The notes under the pieces: model-generated
The model's input: the letters and a program-made list of their open reading frames with translations, nothing else
Databases searched by the model: none
Told to the model about the DNA's origin: nothing
Shown: positions 8,219 through 16,710 of the stretch, piece by piece
Layout: every line of letters begins with the position of its first letter
Position numbering within the stretch: position 1 is the stretch's first letter
Program-made: the position numbers and the translations under genes
Source: Anaerolineae bacterium
GTDB taxonomy: Bacteria; Chloroflexota; Anaerolineae; Anaerolineales; E44-bin32
Length of the DNA: 33,787 nucleotides
Reading direction: 5' to 3'
NCBI GenBank assembly: GCA_011174825.1
Contig: DUEZ01000007.1
Location: 1 to 33,787, forward strand

Positions 8219-9211
8219 CTAATAGTATGCCCAGCGTTTCGATGAACGCAGCAGGAGTGCGGTGCTGATCATGATCACGATGAACATAATCCAGGCCAAC
8301 GCTGATGCGTAACCCAGATTCAACTGCATGAAACCCACTGTCCACAAATACACGCTGTAGAACAACGTCGAGTGCAATGGAGAGCCAAGGATGCCCCCCA
8401 TCGTGCCACTACCTGCTGCAAAAACGTACGCTTGCGCAAAATATTGGAACATTCCGATCACGCCCATGATCAGGAGGAATACCGTAATGGGTGAAACCAT
8501 AGGAATGGTCACATAGCGCAAACGCTGCCACCATGAGGCTCCATCAAGTTCGGCAGCCTCAAGCAGAGAAACCGGCACATCCTGCAATCCGGATAAATAG
8601 ATCACGATGCCTTGTCCCATCCCCCAAAGGTTGAGGATGATCAATCCAGGTTTAGCCCAAACGGGATCCTTGAACCAATCCGGGCCGACAATCCCGATTT
8701 TACCTAGCATGGTGTGGAAAAAGCCCATTTGAGGATTTAACACCCAAAGAAAGAGCAACGTAGCTGCAACTGTGGGAACGATCGAGGGCAAAAAATAGAT
8801 CATCCTGTAGATGGATTGCCCACGAATTTTGAGATTTAGCAGAACCGCGCATGAGAAAGACAGGATGATGCTCAGGGAGACACCGAAAATGATCATGTAG
8901 ATCGTATTACTGAGAGCCGTGGTGAACAGTGGATCTTCAAATACCTGGGCGTAATTGGCCAATCCAATCCATATCTTAGGTTTCAAGATATGATATTCGG
9001 TGAAACTGTAATAGAGAGAAGCCAGGATTGGGTAGAGATTGAAGGCGAGAAATCCAATGATCCACAAAGAGATGAATAAAATCCCCGACCGAAAATTCCG
9101 CCGCATTCTTGGGGTCCATATCAATCTTCTTCTCATGCGGTTGGTCAACCACGTGCCCAACGAGCGCGAACGACCCTTCTCGGGTTTATCCATAGAATCC
9201 ACTTCCAACAT
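8219..9211 (-). CDS. Sugar ABC transporter permease, MalF type
   Basis: A 330-residue inner-membrane permease with six predicted helices (first at about 43-66) and the EAA loop LLEAAELDGASWWQRLRYV at about 216-234, as in MalF/UgpA proteins. The N-terminal 40 residues are very basic and cytoplasmic, and the large periplasmic domain of enteric MalF is absent, as is normal for most CUT1 permeases. ATG 9211 and ATG 9193 are both possible starts: AAGGAG lies 12 bases before the first, and a weaker GGAAG lies eight bases before the second. The AAGGAG is inside the 3' arm of a strong hairpin (9220-9255), so translation of this gene is probably dampened relative to the binding protein upstream. It forms the import channel together with the MalG-type protein downstream. 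Confidence 0.93.
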   Translation of the reverse strand: MLEVDSMDKPEKGRSRSLGTWLTNRMRRRLIWTPRMRRNFRSGILFISLWIIGFLAFNLYPILASLYYSFTEYHILKPKIWIGLANYAQVFEDPLFTTALSNTIYMIIFGVSLSIILSFSCAVLLNLKIRGQSIYRMIYFLPSIVPTVAATLLFLWVLNPQMGFFHTMLGKIGIVGPDWFKDPVWAKPGLIILNLWGMGQGIVIYLSGLQDVPVSLLEAAELDGASWWQRLRYVTIPMVSPITVFLLIMGVIGMFQYFAQAYVFAAGSGTMGGILGSPLHSTLFYSVYLWTVGFMQLNLGYASALAWIMFIVIMISTALLLRSSKRWAYY

Positions 9212-9219
9212 GATAGGAA

Positions 9220-9255
9220 GGCTCTCCTTTCCAAGATCATATGGAAAGGAGAGCC
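9220..9255 (-). promoter_or_regulatory. Intercistronic hairpin overlapping the permease ribosome site
   Basis: On the minus-strand mRNA, GGCTCTCCTTTCC and GGAAAGGAGAGCC form a perfect 13-bp stem with a 10-base loop, between the binding-protein stop and the MalF-type permease start. The 3' arm contains the AAGGAG that would serve the permease. There is no U-run, so it is not a classical terminator. Hairpins at this place in binding-protein transporter operons are known to stabilise the upstream message and lower permease expression; both effects are plausible here. Confidence 0.7.
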
Positions 9256-9291
9256 CCTATGGCTAAAACCATGTGTTCAATGTATGCTTCG

Positions 9292-10644
9292 TCACTGACC
9301 TAGAATACCATCGAGTTTTTCTTGGATCATTTGGTCGAATTCTCGTAAAAGTGATTCTGGATCTTCACCCCCCAGGAATGCCCTTTCCTGGATTTCCATG
9401 ATCGCCATCAGGATATCAGTCGTCACCGGACCCATATAAAGGGTTTGCGCATTGTAACTGTTCATCATATCGATGAAGAGCGCAAGATCCTCATTCTCTG
9501 GCCAGCGAGGATCCGCTGCAGCGGCCCGGCTGCTGGGCAAATTAGGGATTTGGATCATCATGTCGACCTGTGGTCCAGGCAACATCATCCAAGCCATAAG
9601 CTTTGCAGAAGCCTCTATATTCGCAGCGGAGCTTGGTATCATCACGACCGTACCCCACAATACAGATGTACCCTCGCGTTCCGGGAAATCCTCCGGATAA
9701 GGCATCGGCGCAAGGCCATAATCCATATCCGGGCGGAATTTTTGAAGATAATCAGGACCCGACATCCATTCACCAATCACAAGCATGGCGATCTTATCGG
9801 TATAAAATCCACTATCTGCACCTAGATAGTTCCCGGCAGCGGAAAGGAAACGGCTTACATTTTCCGCCCCATACCTTGTATAGAATTCCTGCTGCCACTT
9901 CATCATTGCGATCATTTCCGGGGTATCCAACCACACCTCGGTTCCGTCTGGGCTCTGCCACGTGCTGCCAAACATCGCTAAATAGAGATCGGTGTGGAAC
10001 CATGGGAAATCGGGGATGAAGCCTACCTGGAGCAAGTTGCCGTCGTCATCGGTCTTGGTAAGTATATCGGAAAACTCAAGCATCTCCTCCAAAGTCTTTG
10101 GAGGTGTATCGGGATCCAGACCAGCCTCCGCGAACATATCCTTGTTCCAGTAGAGGGCATAATTATCTAGACCCCATGGCAAGCAGTAAAAGGATCCACC
10201 GTGAATGCACTGGGATAGGGGCGGATCATAGATGTCATCAATGTCAATCTCATTTTTGGTAATAAGATCATCGAGTGAGGCTATCATTCCTTCCATCGCC
10301 CACATACTCACTGTGTACATATCACCCTGCACGATCAGATCGGGCGGTTCGGCCCCTGAGATGCCCGCGATCATCTTCATATAATCAACGCTAGAGTTGA
10401 TCTCGATCGGGATTCCGGTTAATTCGGTATAGCCGTCGAAGAAAGTTTGAATTTTCTCGGGGGACTCGGGCCAGCTCAACCATACTCGTAAAAGCTCTGG
10501 CTCTTCAGCCGGCGGCTCAGGTACAACTTCCTCCGTGGCCTCGGGTGCCTCCTCTGTCGGGGTTGCGGTTTTCGGTGCACAGCTAACAAGAAGTGAAATT
10601 AATACCAGAAACGTAATTGAAGTGTACAGGCGTCTCGCAATCAT
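9292..10644 (-). CDS. Extracellular sugar-binding lipoprotein of an ABC transporter
   Basis: A 450-residue family 1 solute-binding protein. The N-terminus is a lipoprotein signal: basic MIARRL, a hydrophobic core and the lipobox LLVSC with the lipidated cysteine at 22. An acidic, proline- and threonine-rich tether follows (about 23-45). The mature part has the usual pattern of CUT1 binding proteins, including an ALYWNKDMFAEAGLDPDTPP segment typical of the family. It captures the sugar outside the membrane and passes it to the two permeases encoded downstream. I chose ATG 10644, which has GAGGAG six bases upstream; a longer open frame to 10677 lacks a site and would push the signal peptide inward. 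A likely promoter is at 10692-10720. Ligand identity cannot be deduced. Confidence 0.93.
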   Translation of the reverse strand: MIARRLYTSITFLVLISLLVSCAPKTATPTEEAPEATEEVVPEPPAEEPELLRVWLSWPESPEKIQTFFDGYTELTGIPIEINSSVDYMKMIAGISGAEPPDLIVQGDMYTVSMWAMEGMIASLDDLITKNEIDIDDIYDPPLSQCIHGGSFYCLPWGLDNYALYWNKDMFAEAGLDPDTPPKTLEEMLEFSDILTKTDDDGNLLQVGFIPDFPWFHTDLYLAMFGSTWQSPDGTEVWLDTPEMIAMMKWQQEFYTRYGAENVSRFLSAAGNYLGADSGFYTDKIAMLVIGEWMSGPDYLQKFRPDMDYGLAPMPYPEDFPEREGTSVLWGTVVMIPSSAANIEASAKLMAWMMLPGPQVDMMIQIPNLPSSRAAAADPRWPENEDLALFIDMMNSYNAQTLYMGPVTTDILMAIMEIQERAFLGGEDPESLLREFDQMIQEKLDGILGQ

Positions 10645-10691
10645 TTCATTCTCCTCTTCGGTTATTGGAAGACACACTGGATTGATCCCAT

Positions 10692-10720
10692 TTAAATGAA
10701 AGGTGATAAACCCGTGTCAA
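10692..10720 (-). promoter_or_regulatory. Putative promoter of the sugar transporter operon
   Basis: On the minus strand TTGACA (10720-10715) is followed after 17-18 bases by an AT-rich ATTTAAAT stretch that can act as a -10 box. Transcription would start about 40 bases before the binding-protein ATG. The -35 box is perfect and the -10 box is poor, so this is a moderate call. Confidence 0.4.
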
Positions 10721-10774
10721 TATTCTATAGATCAAGCGGCCTCCTTTCTTATACTGAACGAGCCTCGATTTGAG

Positions 10775-11107
10775 CTAATCAGCTCTTGATTGAGCAAGAA
10801 TCTTCCACAGAACGCTCATGTCCCCTATGACGATGAGTCTACCTTGCATAAAAGACCACCCTACCTCTTCCATTTCGCCTTTCATCAAACGAATAAAATC
10901 TTGCACTTCCGCAGTGAATGTTGCATCCGGATTCTCGACCGTTCCTGGCTCTACCGCGCAGTGCTTGCCGCGCAGGATCACTCGCCAGTCCTCGCATGAT
11001 TCCCCAATTAGATGAAACTGGATCGTGGCATCCACGCCTTCTGTCGTATTCGCCTGGAGATGCTTAAGCATTTCCGTCATGACCTCTCGAACTGTGTTCT
11101 TGGTCAT
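10775..11107 (-). CDS. SCP2 sterol-binding domain protein, short form
   Basis: A 110-residue single-domain SCP2 protein, cytoplasmic and without a signal sequence. It shows the ligand-tunnel pattern: WRVILRGKHCAVEPGTVENP (about 41-60), ATFTAEVQDFIRLMKGEM (about 62-79), then FMQGRLIVIGDMSVLWKIL (about 86-104), where the GD motif near the C-terminus is a family hallmark. It is shorter than and only distantly similar to the other SCP2 protein at 1958-2341. The gene lies 55 bases after the GH4 stop and 130 bases before the binding-protein start on the same strand. The ribosome site is weak, suggesting translation depends on the upstream gene. Function unknown; the family binds hydrophobic ligands. 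Confidence 0.72.
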   Translation of the reverse strand: MTKNTVREVMTEMLKHLQANTTEGVDATIQFHLIGESCEDWRVILRGKHCAVEPGTVENPDATFTAEVQDFIRLMKGEMEEVGWSFMQGRLIVIGDMSVLWKILAQSRAD

Positions 11108-11162
11108 TTCAGAACGCCTGATTTTGATTCGGATCCCGCTTCGTCGATCATCGAATCTGATC

Positions 11163-12479
11163 CTATTGAAACTGGGGGAGGTATGAGGCGTGCGCTGACA
11201 TCATTTCATCCAACAGCTTGGGAGTTTCTTCGATTGTAAGCGTTGCTGCAACGAAAGGCTCAAGCTCGAGGGCCTGAAGCGCGAGTTTGCGGTCGCCTGT
11301 GAGAGCCGCTTCTACGGTTATCTGCTGTACGCTGATGTGCAGGCGTAGGAAGGCCGCAATCGCTTCAGGCATGGCTCCAACGTGGAGTGGCTTAACACCC
11401 TGACCACTTACCTGTGCGGATACTTCCACAACAGCATCATCAGGCAGATTATCGATCGCGCCGTTATTCATTACATTGACAACATGCACTTCTTCCCGAT
11501 CCTCGATGATCGCTTCCATGATCTCCACGACCTGGACCGGCTCAGTCTTTGGCAGCGTTTCCAAGGAAACTTCACCTTCCCCGCTCATCCAGTTAGCGAC
11601 CATGTCCTCCCAGCTCTTGACTCGCCCGCGTTCAACATTCATGTCGTGCACCGGGTGGCCAAAACTCATCGATAATCCCTGTAATCTGCCTTTGTATTCG
11701 CCTTCTAGTTTGCCCAGTGAAGGATAAAACTCCTGCCAATGAGGCCAAGAGTACGGAAGAAAATTGTATCGCTCCAACCCCCACCGAATCACAGGGTGCC
11801 GTATCTTCTTCAAGATCATTGGGAAAGCGTCACGCCCATCCGTAAGACGCCATTCCAAAATTCCTGCGCAGTGGTTGATGCCAGCCGCAGGGGGTGGCAC
11901 GATAACTTGGTCCGGCTTGACACCGACCCAATGGGCCATGAATTTTTCGTTCCGCAGGTAAACGGTGTTGGTGCACAGACTCACAACCTTTATCTTGCTC
12001 TCCTTAGACATAGCCCAGCAGAGCGCGGTAGCGGGGTTGGTGTAATTGAAGACCCAGGCATCGGGGGAGACTTGCTCTAGTTCCTGGCACAACTCAACCA
12101 TTGGCAGAACATGTCGAAAAGCACGCATAATGCCCCCCGGTCCAACGGAGTCACCGATGGGCTGATAAACACCATACTTGGCAGGGATTTCAATGTCATT
12201 TTCCCATGCGTCGAAACCACCCACGGAGATCGTGGTGATGACAAAATCTGCTCCCTCGAGAGATTGACGTCGATCCGTTGTGCTCTCGATCTTCAGATCA
12301 CTCCCTGTTTGTTCGACAAGATGTCTCGAGAGGGTATCCATCAATTCCAATCGTTGGGGATTGATGTCCATTAACGTCACTACACTCCCCTGAAGTTGCT
12401 TGGATTTTATGAACAAAGCGATCAGTTGTGGGGTGAAAATGCTACTACCGCCCCCAATGATTGTGATTTTTTGGCTCAT
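11163..12479 (-). CDS. Glycoside hydrolase family 4 protein (alpha-glucosidase/galactosidase-like)
   Basis: A 438-residue cytoplasmic GH4 enzyme. The family uses NAD and a divalent metal (usually Mn) to cleave glycosidic bonds by an oxidation-elimination mechanism. The NAD-binding loop is IIGGGSSIFTP (7-17), DIN near 38-40 follows the second strand, and NYTNPA (145-150) and GINH (200-203) are the substrate/metal segments, with H203 a metal ligand. C169 is the other expected ligand, in SLCTNT. Most GH4 proteins have CHS or CHG at that place, so the CTN here is unusual and could shift specificity. The start has GAGGAAG five or six bases upstream. It probably hydrolyses the imported or deacetylated glycoside. 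Whether the substrate is phosphorylated cannot be judged; the kinase downstream suggests it is not. Confidence 0.85.
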   Translation of the reverse strand: MSQKITIIGGGSSIFTPQLIALFIKSKQLQGSVVTLMDINPQRLELMDTLSRHLVEQTGSDLKIESTTDRRQSLEGADFVITTISVGGFDAWENDIEIPAKYGVYQPIGDSVGPGGIMRAFRHVLPMVELCQELEQVSPDAWVFNYTNPATALCWAMSKESKIKVVSLCTNTVYLRNEKFMAHWVGVKPDQVIVPPPAAGINHCAGILEWRLTDGRDAFPMILKKIRHPVIRWGLERYNFLPYSWPHWQEFYPSLGKLEGEYKGRLQGLSMSFGHPVHDMNVERGRVKSWEDMVANWMSGEGEVSLETLPKTEPVQVVEIMEAIIEDREEVHVVNVMNNGAIDNLPDDAVVEVSAQVSGQGVKPLHVGAMPEAIAAFLRLHISVQQITVEAALTGDRKLALQALELEPFVAATLTIEETPKLLDEMMSAHASYLPQFQ

Positions 12480-12958
12480 ATTGTCTTCCTCATCGAAAAT
12501 CTAAGTAGCACATCGGATCAATGGGAGGATTCAAATTTAAGGAGGTTATCATCCATAAGACGGTATCATCATAGAAACCTTTGTTAACATCATTATTGTA
12601 CGGAAATTAGCTGAAACGCCTTCCAAGTATAGATATATTACATTTTAGGCGTATTGTGACACATATCAACTACCCTGTCAAGCAAGATGGCTGAGTGCCT
12701 TACTTTAGATGCATCGTTACCCATCACAAGTCGCCTGATTTCAGGGTCTTCTGCTGGTTCCTATCCATTACTCGCAAGTACTCAAACATCCCCTTCGATA
12801 GCTTGGATAAAGATCTTGGCTGCTACTGTCCCACCTTACCCCTGCCCTTCTAGATCCATTATGTCGTAAGCGCCTTAAGATTTCCCCTCAGTTGATTTGT
12901 TCATCGCCGGAACAACGATGTACGACCTAATAACTCTCACCCCAGATCAGGAAATCTC
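12480..12958. other. 479-base gap: GH4 leader plus a decayed reading frame
   Basis: The part next to the GH4 start (12480-12637) is non-coding and should carry its leader and promoter. No convincing promoter can be fixed, because the best TTGACA (minus strand, about 12678-12673) lies inside the relic described separately at 12638-12874. The rest, 12875-12958, holds nothing I recognise. Confidence 0.5.
12638..12874 (-). pseudogene. Decayed protein-coding relic, family not identified
   Basis: One minus-strand frame reads 78 codons of strongly protein-like sequence with three internal stops, at codons 13, 31 and 38, and a final TAA. Segments such as GGTVAAKIFIQAIEGD and EPAEDPEIRRLVMGNDASK have the composition and order of a real soluble alpha/beta protein. 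All three internal stops are single-base changes away from sense codons. No start codon or ribosome site is seen, so only the C-terminal part may survive. The opposite strand in this region reads as a proline/serine-rich shadow, which supports coding on the minus strand. I cannot name the family. Confidence 0.5.
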
Positions 12959-14335
12959 TCACCTTTGATTTTCTTCTATCACCAGGGTGATCAGCTCAAC
13001 GGCGCTATTTATAGCGCGTTCCGGTTCGATGCCCTCGCGGATGTCCAGCAACATGCCCTGAAGGATAGCGTCATAGTATGGGAAACCCGGCGTGATGGGA
13101 AGAAGCCCCAGATTCTCCATCGCTTGCGTTGCTGCAACTCGCAAGTACGACCATGGAGCAGCATCGAATTCCGGCCCACTAACGATGAGGTTCAACACCG
13201 ATTTCTGAGCCGGAAGACCGGGGGTGGAGAAGCGCCACATCGTCTCTGCGCCCTCGCCAGTAGTGAGCCAAACTACAAAACGTGTAGCGACATCCTTCTG
13301 CCGGCTGTTAGCATTGATCCCTATATGCCAACCACCGACCGGAGATGTAGCTTCTCCCTTTTTGAAATACGGGTAGGGAGTAACGCCCCAATCGAACGAT
13401 AACCCAGTGCCGGTGTAGACGCCCCCAAACCTCATGATATTGGTCACGTCTGCAACAAGCATGGACAGCTCGCCTCGTTCAAAGCTCTCCACTGCATTGA
13501 AATCCTCAGTCGTAGGCGCCAGCCTTTTCTCGGTGTACACGTCACTGTAGAATTCAAACGTAGCTACCCAATCCAGCGAGTCGAACACTCCTTCCACCGT
13601 TAAGCCATCCTCTCCAACCACTCCTCCGCCAGAAGACTGCGCAAGTGGCGCCAATTGAGCAAGACCCACATCCTCCCATGCGAACCCCCACACATCGGGA
13701 TTGCCGTCGTCATCTTCATCGATGGTGAGTTTCTCAGCGGTGGACATCACACGTTCCCATGTCCAGGTGCTGTCCGGCTTCGGTGGCTTTGTGCGACCCC
13801 GTTCAAAAAGATCTCGGTTGAAGAACAGCAATTGGGTTGAAGCAGTGAGCGGTGCGCTGTAGAGCTCGTGATTAAAAATACTCGACATTCGAGAGGCTCG
13901 AATCCAGTCCTGCTTCTGGTCAAAGGTGAAGATGTTCAGAAGTGACTCGAGCCACCTATTGAAGCCATAATAGGCAGACAGTGACGCGTCGAATGTGACC
14001 ACATCCGGTGATGAACTCCCGGCCCCAAGTGTATTCTCGACTTCCTGGAACATGGTTTCGGTGCTGACTTGTTCTATTTCCACGCGGATGTCAGGATTCT
14101 GTGCTTCAAACGCAGCAACCACGTGTTCTAGATGAGACCATTCAGCAGGTGCTAGCCAGATGATCTCCGTTCTGCCGTCTCCTTCTGCACGCTCGGGCAC
14201 CCCTTCAATTACTGCCAGAACTGGAGCCGCAGGCGTGGGCCCTATGGGGGTGGTCTGCTGAGAACACGCTGTGACAACCAACGAGATGAAAACCAATAGC
14301 GATCTCTTCAGTCTGGTTGACCCTTTGACTGGCAT
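12959..14335 (-). CDS. Second extracellular sugar-binding lipoprotein, orphan
   Basis: A 458-residue family 1 solute-binding protein with a lipoprotein signal: basic MPVKGSTRLKR, a hydrophobic core and lipobox VVTAC with the cysteine at 24. A proline-rich tether follows. The mature part contains typical binding-protein segments, including LLFFNRDLFERG and SPVGGWHIGIN. I chose ATG 14335, since GGAGG lies seven bases upstream; the ATG at 14341 is too close to that site and longer versions bury the signal peptide. It is clearly diverged from the other binding protein at 9292-10644. No permease genes adjoin it, and the next gene downstream is the GH4 enzyme after a decayed gap. It may share the MalF/MalG pair of the neighbouring operon, or be left over from a dismantled transporter. 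Confidence 0.9.
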   Translation of the reverse strand: MPVKGSTRLKRSLLVFISLVVTACSQQTTPIGPTPAAPVLAVIEGVPERAEGDGRTEIIWLAPAEWSHLEHVVAAFEAQNPDIRVEIEQVSTETMFQEVENTLGAGSSSPDVVTFDASLSAYYGFNRWLESLLNIFTFDQKQDWIRASRMSSIFNHELYSAPLTASTQLLFFNRDLFERGRTKPPKPDSTWTWERVMSTAEKLTIDEDDDGNPDVWGFAWEDVGLAQLAPLAQSSGGGVVGEDGLTVEGVFDSLDWVATFEFYSDVYTEKRLAPTTEDFNAVESFERGELSMLVADVTNIMRFGGVYTGTGLSFDWGVTPYPYFKKGEATSPVGGWHIGINANSRQKDVATRFVVWLTTGEGAETMWRFSTPGLPAQKSVLNLIVSGPEFDAAPWSYLRVAATQAMENLGLLPITPGFPYYDAILQGMLLDIREGIEPERAINSAVELITLVIEENQR

Positions 14336-14524
14336 TTTCATTCCTCCACGTCCTTCTTTTCGTGGCCGCAATGTTGAGAACCTTGCCACTCTTCCTTGAC
14401 TCAATATAAGATCGGCGGCATGAACATCCACAATGGGCCAAGCAAATCCAACATCAATATGGATGTTGCAGGGGGAGATAATCCCGCCTTGCCGGAATAC
14501 AAAATTCGCCCTATGCGCTCGCGA

Positions 14525-15625
14525 TCAACTGCGAACGGCATCCCTAATCGGCCGCCAGCCGATGATCTTGATCCCCGATCTGTCGATGTAGCTTCGCAGA
14601 TCTTCACTCATCCAGGTCGTGTAATCAGCAACCCGCCCCGCCCAATCGGGGGTGATTTCCCGTATCTCGGGCGAGTCCTTTGTGGCATGGAAGATAAGTT
14701 CGTTAATCCCAGGCGGCACAGCTTCTAGAACCTGCTTGGTGATCTCCAGACGGTGCTCAGGCTGCTCCAACGGCATCATGTAGTAGTTGTCGACCATCGG
14801 CACCCCGATAGTGGACAGCAATTTGGTGAACAAAACGGCGAAATCGAGCATTCCTGGATCCATGCCGGGCATACTCTCCCAGCCAGCTCGGTCCTTTCTC
14901 TGGAAAAGGGGAGGCAACATATACTTCCTGGTCAGTCGCAAGTAGCTCAGAAGGAAGGTCGGCATCATCGCCACAAACTGATGCGCATCTGCATGAGTCA
15001 GGTCAATACCCATTGCCTTCGCCATGAGGATCTGAGCTTCCAACTCCTCATAAGCAGCACCGGATTTGGCGTACCTTGTGACCTCGTCTCCGTTGTTGTA
15101 GAAATAACCGTCTGGATCGATCAGTCCAGAGGCCGGATCAGTCGTGGAAACCGGGCTCCAACGAATATTCTGCCACTCACTGGTTAGCACTAGATGGATG
15201 CCGAGATCTGCTTCTGGGTGTGTTCTCGCATAATGCGCTGTGAGGGGGAACCAGGCACAAGGCACCATCACAGAACCAGCGGAGACGAGCCCGAAATCCA
15301 CGAGGTCGGAGAAAGCCTCAACGCTGGCCTGGCACATCCCAACGTCGTCCACGTGGGCGATGAGAATACGATCGTCTTTGCTGAATCCAAGTTTCTCCAA
15401 CAGTGGATTGGGGGGCAGGGTCGTCTCCTGGGGAAAAGGATTATCGATGGATGGAGGATCATAAGTCGGTCCAGCTCGTGGCGGTGTGGTTAAAGAATCA
15501 CTTTGAGAACCTTCCTGTGTGATTGTGCTTGATGGACCGAGGAATTGCGCTGCGGTTAACCCCCCTGCAGCCAAGCCCCCTAGAAGAAGGAAATCGCGAC
15601 GGTTGAGTTTCTCTATTTTCTTCAT
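14525..15625 (-). CDS. ChbG/YdjC-type carbohydrate deacetylase with Tat signal
   Basis: A 366-residue protein of the ChbG/HpnK (YdjC) deacetylase family, metal enzymes that remove N-acetyl groups from oligosaccharides. Metal and catalytic motifs are visible: HVDDVG at 91-96 (D93 is the usual base, D94 a metal ligand), GIHL at 142-145 (H144) and HADAH at 211-215. The N-terminus carries a twin-arginine signal (R9, R10, followed by DFLLLGGLAAGGLTAAQFLG) and a disordered linker to about residue 70. Export is odd, because ChbG itself is cytoplasmic; here the substrate would be outside the membrane, fitting the two sugar-binding lipoproteins downstream. GAGGGAG lies five bases before the ATG. The next gene on the same strand starts 190 bases on. 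The family call is firm, the substrate unknown. Confidence 0.85.
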   Translation of the reverse strand: MKKIEKLNRRDFLLLGGLAAGGLTAAQFLGPSSTITQEGSQSDSLTTPPRAGPTYDPPSIDNPFPQETTLPPNPLLEKLGFSKDDRILIAHVDDVGMCQASVEAFSDLVDFGLVSAGSVMVPCAWFPLTAHYARTHPEADLGIHLVLTSEWQNIRWSPVSTTDPASGLIDPDGYFYNNGDEVTRYAKSGAAYEELEAQILMAKAMGIDLTHADAHQFVAMMPTFLLSYLRLTRKYMLPPLFQRKDRAGWESMPGMDPGMLDFAVLFTKLLSTIGVPMVDNYYMMPLEQPEHRLEITKQVLEAVPPGINELIFHATKDSPEIREITPDWAGRVADYTTWMSEDLRSYIDRSGIKIIGWRPIRDAVRS

Positions 15626-16680
15626 TTATACTCCCTCTCGATAAGACTTTAGCACGAAGGATCCTGACTCCAAGACCTTTCAGAAGGTCTGAGCTGTACA
15701 ATCAAATTCTGCAAACACGATCCTTGGCGTTGAGATCGACAGGCTCGTAGATGGCTGTGTGCACACTCTTGAATGGGATTCTCGTCAGTGCAGACCCTCC
15801 GATCCTTTTGCTAGGCTTCTACGGCCTAAAAATGTTCAGGAATTGACCACCCGATCCTAACCCCAGACACTGAGGCTGATGATGAGCCCGGGATGGATAG
15901 GGTAATGCAGGTATGACAGATAACAATAGGGGATGATTGGCTTCGATGGTGGCAATTGTCCACGTATCACAAGCTGATAGTGTCAGCGCTGGATACGCTT
16001 CAACAAGATCTTTGGCTTTCACGGTAATTCCCAAGATTGGACTCCCCGTTGGTATTGCTGTCACACACGAAGACCCTCGGAAGAAGATCAAACATAGCCA
16101 TCGCGTTGTTGGAAAGCCTTCGATCTTACCCCCACGATCGGCTTCTTGGGGGTCCGATGGTTCAAGGCGATGGCGTGTTTCTTAAGAAAATGACGATCTT
16201 CTTGTTCACCCCCCACTGGGCATGGGCAGGGAACACGGTCTTGACGTAATCCAATACACAGCGATGATATCCATGAGCCCAAGAGTTGGATCTCGATCTG
16301 TAACAAGGTCGACGGAGAAAGTATCCATATTAAGGAAGCCAGAACTGATATTTCACATGTTATGCGCTAAATGTATTATTACACATATAAGCAAACTTGT
16401 CGAGTGGTAGAGATCACGGATGGGCAAACGGATTCGAAATTCCGGCAACGGTTGCTCCATCCCGCCGACCAATACACTTTCTTCCTTGCAGGAAAGGAAT
16501 ATCGTACGCAGTGAAGCAAGATAGGAAAGAGCTCGGATACGATGATCTGCATGCTGCAACAACGTGGAGAACGGTTCCTATACCATCCCTCTCCACCCTC
16601 GTCCCTCACATTTCTGAGGGTGAATGGTAAACACGCCATATCCCGTTCGTTAGCAGGGCCAAAAGAAACAGAACCATGCA
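15626..16680. other. Divergent intergenic region of about 1.05 kb, no intact gene
   Basis: This region separates the minus-strand operon from the plus-strand gntR cluster. Near the deacetylase gene, AGACCTT/AAGGTCT with a four-base loop (15673-15690) could form a small leader hairpin on the minus strand, and GTGTGCACAC near 15755-15765 is a short perfect palindrome. Open frames up to about 100 codons exist on both strands. The one at 15819-16091 (minus) has fairly protein-like codon use, but no ribosome site or recognisable family. Such overlapping frames without a start suggest gene decay, but I cannot prove it. No RNA gene is visible. Confidence 0.4.
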
Positions 16681-16681
16681 C

Positions 16682-16710
16682 TTGACATCATTCTTGTTAT
16701 GTGATACATA
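16682..16710 (+). promoter_or_regulatory. Promoter of the gntR gene
   Basis: A perfect -35 box TTGACA (16682-16687) is followed after exactly 17 bases by TACATA (16705-16710) as a -10 box. Transcription would begin near 16717, about 40-50 bases before the ribosome site GGAGGT at 16755. The -10 box is embedded in a palindrome (16696-16712), which is typical of an autoregulated regulator gene. Confidence 0.65.

Noticed and set aside
10645..10747. Upstream leader peptide starting at a TTG after AAAGGAGG
   Set aside because: The frame is open and ends at the binding-protein start, but the best promoter lies inside it, so it may not be transcribed.
12655..12668. TGTGACACA as a second GntR operator upstream of GH4
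   Set aside because: The TGTNNNACA core is expected several times by chance in 34 kb, and this copy lies inside a decayed coding frame.
15819..16091. Minus-strand open frame of 90 codons in the divergent region
   Set aside because: It has fairly good codon use but no start site, ribosome site or recognisable family; not strong enough to call a gene.
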